From: Bradyrhizobium barranii subsp. apii
Lineage (GTDB): Bacteria > Pseudomonadota > Alphaproteobacteria > Rhizobiales > Xanthobacteraceae
Reading direction: 5' to 3'
Assembly: GCF_011516635.5 (NCBI RefSeq)
Contig: NZ_CP096255.1
Coordinates: forward strand, 4,276,501 to 4,340,500
DNA: 64,000 nucleotides
This document shows positions 33,160 through 40,813 of this stretch, piece by piece. The position numbers and the translations under genes were made by a program. The notes under the pieces are model-generated. The model ran no database searches and was not told where the DNA came from. It saw only the letters and a program-made list of their open reading frames with translations. Numbering within the stretch: the first letter of the stretch is position 1; each line of letters opens with the position of its first letter.

Positions 33160-36048
33160 CTAGTGGCAGGTGCAGGACGGGGGCCGGTCGTCGCCGCCTG
33201 TGCCCGGACTTGCAGCGAGACCGCGCGCAAAGGCGAGCGCGGGAAGATCGACCTCCCGATCGAACAGAGCGCTGACCGGACCGACCAGATCGAGCGCGGT
33301 CTGCTGGCGGTCCGACGCCGCCATGATCCTTGCCCAGGCTGCCGCGACTTTCAGTTCGTAGAAGCGGCATTGCTGCTCTCTGGCAACGGACAGGCCCTCG
33401 GAGAACAGGATTTCCGAGCGGGACCGATCTGACGAGCCATCGGCAAGCAAGATCTCGCCCTTGATCCGCAGCAGATCAGCAAGGCACCACAATTGCTGGC
33501 CCTGCCGGGAGATAGTCAGGGCATCTTCCACGGCGGCCAGGGCCTGCGCAGTCTCGCCGACCGCGAACAGTCCTTCGGCGAGCGATCCGAGAAATTCGGG
33601 ATTGCGCATCAGCCAGCCGTTCTCGGCCCGCGCTTTCAGTCCGCTGCGCAGCAGCTCTATTCCATCGTGATGTCTGCCTTGCAGGACGAGCAACTGCCCC
33701 TTCAGGCAGGACGTCCAGCTCGTCCAGAAAGCTATTCCCTCGCGCGTGACGAGCTCGAGGAGCGACGCTATCGCCTGATCGGCAGTGGCGACATCATGCG
33801 TCATCAGCGCAATGGGGCACACGGCGTTCCGCAGCGCGTAAGCGATCGCAAGCTTGTCCTTCTCACGCTGCGCCTCCTCGAGGCATTCCGCGGCCAGGGA
33901 TCTGCTCTGGGCGATCTTTCCCTGGAGCAGCAGCACGCGGGCTAACATGGCTTTTGCCAGGACGCTCTGGTTGAGCAGGAACCACATCTGGTTCCCGCCG
34001 TCCTTCAATCCGTGAGCCGAGTGGTCCAGGGAGAGGGTCAGTTCGCGTCGAGCTTCCTCCTGCGCGCCGTAAAAATGGGTGGCGGCGCCGATCAGGCGGC
34101 GGCCTACCGTCTCGTTGGCGGGGTTTCCCGTGCGAAGGGCGATCTCCAGATATCGCTCTCCGACACTCTTGGCCGCGTCGTATTGGCCCGAGTTGAGATT
34201 ATAGCTCCACAGCGTCCAAACAGCCTTGAGCTGAAGCTCGAGATCGGACAGCTCTTCGCCGAGCGCAAGGCCGATGTTCAGGGCCGCCTTCATGCGATCC
34301 GCCGAGCCAGTCGTATTGAGAAGCGCGAACCCCAGCGCGACGTAGAGCTGCGCCTTGAGCCTTGGATTGCAGGTCAGCTCTCCGTCAAGATGGGCGAGAG
34401 CGTGCTCGATCCGGGTCGAGCATTCCATGAAGGATAGCAGTTGCATCCACACCGGCACAAAGCCGGCTGTCAACTCTACGCCGAGCGCGGCATCGCCGCC
34501 GGGTGCGAAGGCCCAGTCGAGCGCCGCATGCACGTTTCCAATTTCCTGGGCAAGGCGAGTGAGATCGTCGGAGGCGGGGGAGGCATCGCCAGGTGGCATG
34601 ATGAGCTGCCTGAGAAAGCCCGCATGCCGTCTGCTGGCCTGCGCGCAGAGCCCTGCTTCTGCCAGCTTCTCCAGAGCATAGGCGCGGGTGGTCTCCAGCA
34701 GACGCCACCGCCCTTCGAAGGAGGGATCGAGCGAGACCAGCGATTTTCCGACCAGATTGAACAGTGTTTCGATGACGTCCGACCGGGACAACGCGTCGTC
34801 CATCATTGCAATGGCCGCATCGAGTGTGAAACCTGCCGGAAACACCGCAAGCCAGCACAACAGCCTTTGCTCGTCGGGCGATAACAGATCGTAGCTCCAG
34901 TCCAGCGTCGCTCGCAGGGTCTGGTGCCGTGGCAGTTGGTCCCTGCGGCCGCCGCTCAGCAACTCCATTCGCCTGTCCAGGCGAAGCAAGACCGTGTCTA
35001 CCCCAAGATTCGCGGTCTGAGCCGCGGCGAATTCCAGCGCGAGCGGAATTCCGTCGAGCCGGCGACAGATGGCAGCCACTTTCAGCAGATCGTCCGCGCC
35101 TGGAGAGAAGTTCGCTCGTAGCGCCTGTGTGCGAGCGACGAAGAGCTGCACGGCGCTTGCCTGCAACAGCAAACCGGGATCACACAAACCAGAGTCCGGA
35201 ACCGACAGTGGCGGGATGGCCGCAACGTATTCGCCATCGATGCGGAGGCCTTCCCGACTGGTCGAAAGAATAGTGACATTGGGACAATAGCGAAGTGCAG
35301 CACTCGCGATCTGTGCAGCGATGTCGATGACATGCTCGCAATTGTCCAAGATGAGAAGCAGACGCCGTGACCCGATAGCCTGCGCGATGCAGGCGGCCGA
35401 AACCTCCTTGTCACTCAGGGCAAGCTTGAGCGCACGCGCGGTGGTCGATGTCGCAAGTGCCGGATCATGCAAGGTCGCGAGCTCGACCAGCGCCACCGCA
35501 CCATCGAATGAGGATGCGACCAGGCGCGCAAGTTCGATGGCCAGCTTTGTTTTCCCGATGCCTCCCGGGCCGACCAAGGTCACGGCCCGATATGCGAACA
35601 TAAGTTCGGCAATTTCGCTCAGGCAATCCTCGCGCCCGATAAGAGGAGCGCGCGTGTTCGGCAGGTTGTTCGAAAAGGATTCGATGGCCGGGACGGATAC
35701 CGATGTCGCTGCGGGCTGATCCAAATGCCCGCTTCGCCAGGTCCCGGCGAGGGTATATCCACGGCCCGAGATCGTCTTGAGGAGATCGCGATCTTTGCCC
35801 AGCGCCTTGCGGACGGCGGAGATATGGACCTGTAGCGTGTTGTCCTCGACGGCCAGGCCTGACCAGACACTTCCGATCAAATCATCCTTGGTCACCAGGT
35901 GACCGGCGCAACCCGCCAGTTTCTCGAGAATCTCGAATGCGCGGCTTCCGATCGGGACCGTGATGTTGTCGCACTTCAGCTCTCTCCGCTGGCAATCGAT
36001 GAGCCAGTTACCGAAAGTGTAGGTTCGTACGGCGGGCGAAGGCGACAT
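33160..36048 (-). CDS. Winged-helix / NB-ATPase / TPR giant transcriptional regulator (first copy)
   Basis: A 962-residue regulator. Residues 1-105 are an OmpR-type winged helix (SRAFEILEKLAGCAGHLVTKDDLI, then TLQVHISAVRKALG and GRGYTLAG). An NB-ARC-like ATPase starts at about residue 155 (LVGPGGIGKTKLAIELARLV P-loop; LLLILDNCEHVID Walker B). The second half is TPR-like helical repeats that would sense a ligand or partner. This layout is the large ATPase/TPR regulator type common in Bradyrhizobium. I start at MSPSPAV because the family begins there. It is a full paralogue of the gene at 40814, with the P-loop at the same residue number. Confidence 0.9.
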   Translation of the reverse strand: MSPSPAVRTYTFGNWLIDCQRRELKCDNITVPIGSRAFEILEKLAGCAGHLVTKDDLIGSVWSGLAVEDNTLQVHISAVRKALGKDRDLLKTISGRGYTLAGTWRSGHLDQPAATSVSVPAIESFSNNLPNTRAPLIGREDCLSEIAELMFAYRAVTLVGPGGIGKTKLAIELARLVASSFDGAVALVELATLHDPALATSTTARALKLALSDKEVSAACIAQAIGSRRLLLILDNCEHVIDIAAQIASAALRYCPNVTILSTSREGLRIDGEYVAAIPPLSVPDSGLCDPGLLLQASAVQLFVARTQALRANFSPGADDLLKVAAICRRLDGIPLALEFAAAQTANLGVDTVLLRLDRRMELLSGGRRDQLPRHQTLRATLDWSYDLLSPDEQRLLCWLAVFPAGFTLDAAIAMMDDALSRSDVIETLFNLVGKSLVSLDPSFEGRWRLLETTRAYALEKLAEAGLCAQASRRHAGFLRQLIMPPGDASPASDDLTRLAQEIGNVHAALDWAFAPGGDAALGVELTAGFVPVWMQLLSFMECSTRIEHALAHLDGELTCNPRLKAQLYVALGFALLNTTGSADRMKAALNIGLALGEELSDLELQLKAVWTLWSYNLNSGQYDAAKSVGERYLEIALRTGNPANETVGRRLIGAATHFYGAQEEARRELTLSLDHSAHGLKDGGNQMWFLLNQSVLAKAMLARVLLLQGKIAQSRSLAAECLEEAQREKDKLAIAYALRNAVCPIALMTHDVATADQAIASLLELVTREGIAFWTSWTSCLKGQLLVLQGRHHDGIELLRSGLKARAENGWLMRNPEFLGSLAEGLFAVGETAQALAAVEDALTISRQGQQLWCLADLLRIKGEILLADGSSDRSRSEILFSEGLSVAREQQCRFYELKVAAAWARIMAASDRQQTALDLVGPVSALFDREVDLPALAFARGLAASPGTGGDDRPPSCTCH

Positions 36049-36628
36049 AAGGGGGGTCCGTGGATCAGCCTCACTGCCGCAATCTGGGAGAGTGACGAGA
36101 CCCCCAAAGATCACCGCCCCTGCAAGATTCTGAAAGCGTCAGTATGCCCAGGTGTCCTACAGGGGAGGCCGTTGGGGTGTCAAGACGACCTTCTCAGTAG
36201 CCGGCTGTTCACCATGGCTAGCTCGTTGCCTGCTACACGAGTTCGTGAGGACGAATGGGAGTGCCAAAATGGGAGAGCGGGCCGGAAGGAGCGTGCAGCA
36301 CATCCCGACAGCAACACGGGGCAGGGGATTTCGCGTCGCGACGGTTCGGAAGCTCGGCGGCCTGCTTGACCTCTTCGTTGTCGAGCGGTCGAAGCAACAC
36401 CTGTTCACATCGCGAGCTGCAGAATATTCGCGCGGTATCTCGATTGAAAGGATGGCACGACGCATCGCTTCGACGGTGTCGGCATGTCGGCGAAGGAGAG
36501 CCTGAAGTTTCCTGATTTTGCGCCTCTTCACTCGCGATCGGGCCATAGCTTGCTACCTTGCTCTGCGATCGATGCGCTTCGCCGGAATGGGGCATCATCG
36601 TTTGGATTATCCTTGCCAGAGTAAGATC
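36049..36628. other. Divergent intergenic region, regulator to AraC gene
   Basis: About 580 bases without a well supported gene. A minus-strand frame ending near 36157 starts with a helical basic segment but loses coding character after some 40 residues, so I did not call it. I see no clear operator. Confidence 0.4.
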
Positions 36629-37522
36629 ATGTCTCAGCCATTATTACTGTCGCCACAACCGAAGCATGGCGACACCCAGGCGACCGTCACCGCGGACGAA
36701 ACAGATTTCCGCTCGGCCATCGCAATGGCCTCGATCGCGCCGCTTCCGAAGGTCATCGCGCCTACCACCGTTTCGCGCAGAGACGATCTGTCCCCCCTTG
36801 ACGCAACGACGATTGCCTTCGAGCGGCTTGGTCTGGTCATTGCGATCGAAGGGCAGCCACGGCGCAGCTCCAGCATATCCTCGTGTAATCCGGCGCGCGA
36901 CACCGGCTGGCTGCGCGTCGAAATCCCGTGGCAACGCGCGGCCATGACTGCACCTAGCTCTCTGACAACTGCGCCCATTTGTGACGACGATCCGGTAGTT
37001 CAGCGCCTGTCCGAAGCTCTCGTCGCGATGGAGCGATTGAAGGCCACCGATAGCGCCCTTTGCGTCGACGCCCTGCGATTTGCCGTCATTGCCCGGCTCC
37101 TTGCCTTGCGGTCCGAGGCGGAGCCGAGGTTCGACGAGCGAACCCGCGTCGGCCAATGCACTTCTGAAAGGCCGGTCCACGGATTGCAGAAGTGGCGGCT
37201 CAAGCGGGTGCTCGACTATATCGAGACTCACTTCCGCAAGAAAATCGTGCTGGCGGATCTTGCCGCGGCCGCGGGCCTGAGCCGGATGCATTTCGCCGCC
37301 CAGTTCCGCGCCGCGACGGGTTGCAGGCCTCACGAATATATCTTGCGGCACCGGATACAGCGTTCCAAGGATCTGCTGCGGGACTGCGAGATGCCGATTG
37401 TTGAGGTCGCGCTCACAGTGGGTTTTCAGAGCCAGGCCCACTTCACGACGACGTTCAGGCGCTTCGCGGGTGACACGCCGAGTCGATGGCGAGATGCCGC
37501 TGCGGCGGGATTCGATCTTTGA
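36629..37522 (+). CDS. AraC-family transcriptional regulator
   Basis: A 297-residue protein. The C-terminal 100 residues carry both helix-turn-helix units: KIVLADLAAAAGLSRMHFAAQFRAATG and then MPIVEVALTVGFQSQAHFTTTFRRFAGDTPSRWR, the standard AraC signature. The N-terminal 180 residues are weakly conserved with no metal or sugar motif that I can identify. The Met at 36629 is chosen over a 37-codon extension; its ribosome site is weak. The neighbours are small exported proteins and binding proteins; the target is unknown. Confidence 0.88.
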   Translation: MSQPLLLSPQPKHGDTQATVTADETDFRSAIAMASIAPLPKVIAPTTVSRRDDLSPLDATTIAFERLGLVIAIEGQPRRSSSISSCNPARDTGWLRVEIPWQRAAMTAPSSLTTAPICDDDPVVQRLSEALVAMERLKATDSALCVDALRFAVIARLLALRSEAEPRFDERTRVGQCTSERPVHGLQKWRLKRVLDYIETHFRKKIVLADLAAAAGLSRMHFAAQFRAATGCRPHEYILRHRIQRSKDLLRDCEMPIVEVALTVGFQSQAHFTTTFRRFAGDTPSRWRDAAAAGFDL

Positions 37523-37842
37523 TGCCCTTGCCTCGAGCGAGTAGGCCTCGCCCCCGTGGGGCCTGAGACGGCAATGGCGAGGTTGGTGGAGTCCGCGATG
37601 GAGCTGGCTTCGCCATCCATCATTCCACATTCTTATCGTATACGCGGCAGATTCCGGGGCTACGCCGATGGTACGGATCAATGCGCCTTCGGACATAGCC
37701 GGTCGGAAGAACGGGGCTTCATACGGCCGCCATTCTTCCTCCAGTGATGTCCGTGAGAGGCCCCCGAAACGCTGAGATGAACCTCTTCAAGTCAGCGCTG
37801 ACGATTGCCTTGCGGCGAAGGGGCTCGCCTCGGTTGGCGTGC
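37523..37842. other. Intergenic region after the AraC gene
   Basis: I see no supported gene; only a 5-bp-arm hairpin near 37540 that is too weak to call. Confidence 0.35.
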
Positions 37843-38076
37843 TCAATAGCCCGACTTGGGCTCGCACGGAGGCCGACGCCAGGGGTCGCTCGCGTACGCA
37901 CCGACGTCGGGAGCGCGAACACAGTTGCGCTTGGACGTCACCGGAACGCGCTGGACCGACGCATAGGCGTCGTCATTGGTTCGGCGCGCGTTGTTGCTGC
38001 CTTCGCGAGCCATCGCGGGGGAGGCGATCATGGCCGAAACCATCAGTCCGGCCGACAAGAGCTTCAGTGTAGTGAT
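37843..38076 (-). CDS. Small exported protein, paralogue of the one at 22470, apparent ATC start
   Basis: A 77-residue protein that reads ITTLKLLSAGLMVSAMIASPAMA and ends NCVRAPDVGAYASDPWRRPPCEPKSGY, matching the paralogue at 22470 residue for residue in the signal peptide and in the C-terminal motif. Where the paralogue has ATG, this gene has ATC, seven bases after a perfect AAGGAG. An alternative start is TTG five codons upstream (giving MSRRRAITTLK), which has no ribosome site. The ATC could be a functional near-cognate start, a loss-of-start mutation or a sequencing error. Confidence 0.6.
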   Translation of the reverse strand: MTTLKLLSAGLMVSAMIASPAMAREGSNNARRTNDDAYASVQRVPVTSKRNCVRAPDVGAYASDPWRRPPCEPKSGY

Positions 38077-38229
38077 TGCACGTCTCCTTGACAAAGCGAC
38101 GCCGGGAACGCCTCGGCTCGCCTGCCAGACATGTGTACGCATGTGTCGGATGAGCAGTATCAATTGAACGATCATTTTCGCCTTTGCACGAAGTCGGCGC
38201 CCGCGCTTCATCTCGAAAGCGATTGCTCG

Positions 38230-39501
38230 CTAGTCGGGCGAAAGCGTTATCTGGTCCGAATGGCCATTCATGAGCGGACCGAACCATTCCCACTTCTCGC
38301 CGGTGAAACGCATCATTTGGAGATGCTCGATCGGGCGAAAGTCCGTCGGCGATGTCTTGACCCGGATGCCGGGAATATAGGCCGCCCCCTCGATGTCGAG
38401 ATTCGTCGCCACCTGCATGATCCTCTCGCGCGTGAGATCGTCGCCACAGCGCCTAAGCACCTCAACGAGCGCGCTCGACATATTGAATGCCACCAGCGGG
38501 CCGCTTTCGGATCGATCTGCGTCCGGATAGTATTTCGCCATGAGCGCGCGAAAGTGCTGCATGCCCGGGTATGAGTCCCACTGCGGGTCGGTCACGTCCA
38601 TCTGGTACCCGGCACTCAGGACTCCCTTCGCGTTGTCCAGTCCGGCGAGCTTCAACACAGAGCCGACCGAAACCGAGACGTTCGTCATGATGTGGACGGG
38701 ATGCCAGTCCAGTTCGGCGAGCTTCCTGATCGCCTGAGCCGCGAATTTTGGCGTGGCGACATTGATGAAAATGTCGGGGGCGGCCGCCTTGATCGCCACG
38801 ATCTGCGAGTCGATTGTCGGCTCGCTGATTTCATATGGCAGGCTCGCAACCACCATTTGCGCGTACCTGTCTTGCAGCACCTCCTTCAGGCCAGCCAGAT
38901 AATCGCGTCCGAAGTCGTCGTTCTGGTAGAGGATGCCGATCCTGGCGCCAGGGTGATGCGTCAGGACATAGTCCGCGTAGATGCGTGCCTCGGTTCGGTA
39001 GCTCGGTAGCCAGCCGATCGTCCACGGAAAGTGGACGGGATCAGCCCAGCGAGATGCTCCCGAAATGGCGAACAATTGCGGCACGTGGCGATTATTCATG
39101 TACCTTTGAATGGCGGCGTTGCTCGCGGTACCGAAGGGGGCGAAGATCGCGAGCACTTCGTCGGCCTCGACGAGCCGCCGTGCCTGCTCGACCGCTCGGG
39201 ACGGATTGTAGCCATCGTCGTAGGAGATGAACTCGACTGTCCGGCCGTTGATGCCGCCATTGTCGTTGACCATGCGAAAATACGCACTCATCGTCCTGCC
39301 GATGATGCCGTAAGCCGATGCCGGGCCGCTATAGGGCATGATGTTGCCGATCCTGATCTCGGTGTCGCTCGCACCGGGATCGTATCGCTGTTGCGCAGAG
39401 GCGCTGGCTGCGCCGGCCGCAAATATGACGGCGACGATCGCTAGTTTTCGCAGGCGCCTCGCAATGTCCGGACTCAAATGGCCACTTCCACCGGTGATCA
39501 A
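38230..39501 (-). CDS. LivK-type periplasmic substrate-binding protein (second copy)
   Basis: A 423-residue type I binding protein with a Sec signal (KLAIVAVIFAAGAASASAQ). IRIGNIMPYSGPASAYGIIGRTMSAYFRMVNDNGGINGRTVEFI is the textbook start of the branched-chain amino acid and aromatic-acid binding family; ILYQNDDFGRDYLAGLKEVL and YPDADRS fit the second lobe. No ABC permease genes accompany it. The second giant regulator lies 1.3 kb away, mirroring the pair at 31.9-36 kb. Ligand not predictable; an aromatic or amide compound is plausible given the nearby catabolic island. Confidence 0.9.
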   Translation of the reverse strand: MITGGSGHLSPDIARRLRKLAIVAVIFAAGAASASAQQRYDPGASDTEIRIGNIMPYSGPASAYGIIGRTMSAYFRMVNDNGGINGRTVEFISYDDGYNPSRAVEQARRLVEADEVLAIFAPFGTASNAAIQRYMNNRHVPQLFAISGASRWADPVHFPWTIGWLPSYRTEARIYADYVLTHHPGARIGILYQNDDFGRDYLAGLKEVLQDRYAQMVVASLPYEISEPTIDSQIVAIKAAAPDIFINVATPKFAAQAIRKLAELDWHPVHIMTNVSVSVGSVLKLAGLDNAKGVLSAGYQMDVTDPQWDSYPGMQHFRALMAKYYPDADRSESGPLVAFNMSSALVEVLRRCGDDLTRERIMQVATNLDIEGAAYIPGIRVKTSPTDFRPIEHLQMMRFTGEKWEWFGPLMNGHSDQITLSPD

Positions 39502-39857
39502 GCGATGCCTCCATAGCGCTGCTGGTCATCGTGCCTGCCGGGCGGCGGTATGGCGCCAATGGAGGGCCTGCTCGTCCAACAGTCGATAGCCGGAGTGTAG
39601 CGCGGGACCCGACGCGAGCCGGATTACAGAAGCTGAAGAACTGTGAAGTTTTACAATGGTGTGCGTAGAATTGACCCGTCACCGGCGCCCGATCTGGGGG
39701 AGCGTTCTACGCCGTCGTCGCGAACAAACGTTCGGAGCTGATGATATCGATCGAGGCTCCGGACCCGCGGGGTGCGCCGCATGGCGCGGTCGCACGCCGA
39801 GCGGGGTCACGGACAGGCATGGTTACGCGGCAATTTGCCTTTGCGCGTTGCCGCCGC

Positions 39858-40100
39858 TCACCGATGCCCGTGGCGGTTGTAGATGTGGCCCGCTCCAAAC
39901 ACCGGAGCCGCGCCACCGGACCGCTCGAGACCCATTCGCCCTGCCGGCGTCAATGCGCCGCCATTCAGCACGTCGCGATTGGGATACATTGATGCAAATG
40001 CGGCGGGCTCCTGATCGGCAAAGGACCAGGCCGCGGAGGCGGATGATATCGTTGCCGTTGAGAGCAGCACTGCGGCGATCAGGGTTTTGAATGCACTCAT
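39858..40100 (-). CDS. Small exported protein of unknown function
   Basis: An 80-residue protein with a signal peptide MSAFKTLIAAVLLSTATISSASA and a mature part reading WSFADQEPAAFASMYPNRDVLNGGALTPAGRM. GGAG seven bases before the ATG supports the start. This belongs to a class of short periplasmic proteins frequent in bradyrhizobia; I do not know its role. Confidence 0.72.
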   Translation of the reverse strand: MSAFKTLIAAVLLSTATISSASAAWSFADQEPAAFASMYPNRDVLNGGALTPAGRMGLERSGGAAPVFGAGHIYNRHGHR

Positions 40101-40413
40101 AGCGAATCTCCATTGTTCGTGACGTGCGGAGAGTCGCTTGGCGATGATCGCTGCTCGGCTGATGGCGTTTCCGGAATTGCTTTCTATACCGGGCTATATA
40201 GGCAGTCCGGCCGGAAAACCCTGCTTGTCACGCATCACTCTTGCGAGAAGATGACGGGAATATCAGGCAGAGCGCGCGGTTACGAAGGTCTGATGCGTCT
40301 TCGAAGCCGAACTCTGTCACAATTGTCATAGTTGCTCGCGCGATCGTGCATGGTCGAATCGTGTGCGACGCCCAGTTCAGGGTGCAGGTCATACAACATG
40401 AGGAGTGTGAGCC
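40101..40413. other. Divergent intergenic region between two small exported genes
   Basis: About 310 bases; A+T increases near both start codons as expected for promoters. I see no repeat or gene. Confidence 0.35.
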
Positions 40414-40695
40414 ATGAGACTGCTCTGGTTTCTCTGCGTCGTTGCCAGCCTTGCGCTCTCGGGCGTTGCATCTGCACGCGGCGGCATGGGATCTCACATG
40501 TCGATGGAGAGCGGCGGCGCGCTCGGTACCAGCGCTGCTGCGCCGGGAACGAACTCGCTCGGCACCGCGCTCCCGTCATCGGAGGGGGTTGGTCATCCGA
40601 CGAAGGGACCGCTGCTCGGCTCGGATGCGACCATCGACAAGGAGGACGCACGGGTCGAGAAGACGCTGGAAGGATCCATCTGTCGCGGCTGCTGA
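40414..40695 (+). CDS. Small exported protein of unknown function
   Basis: A 93-residue protein with signal peptide MRLLWFLCVVASLALSGVASA and a mature part rich in Gly, Ser and Ala that ends KTLEGSICRGC. AGGAG eight bases before the ATG supports the call. The CRGC ending could be a metal or redox site. It precedes the second giant regulator by 118 bases on the same strand. Confidence 0.72.
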   Translation: MRLLWFLCVVASLALSGVASARGGMGSHMSMESGGALGTSAAAPGTNSLGTALPSSEGVGHPTKGPLLGSDATIDKEDARVEKTLEGSICRGC

Positions 40696-40813
40696 CGCGC
40701 GAGCATTGCGATATTTGCGGCGAGTGTCTGGCGGCCCTGGTCGCCGGACAGATTGTGTATTTTGAAAGCGTTGGTGATACGCTGGGCGCAACATCAAGCA
40801 ACCGCCTGGGGCT

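Noticed and set aside
36157..36546. A minus-strand frame of 129 codons with a basic helical start
   Set aside because: The first 36 residues look plausible with AAGGT upstream, but the rest has the composition of non-coding sequence, so it is at best a decayed gene.
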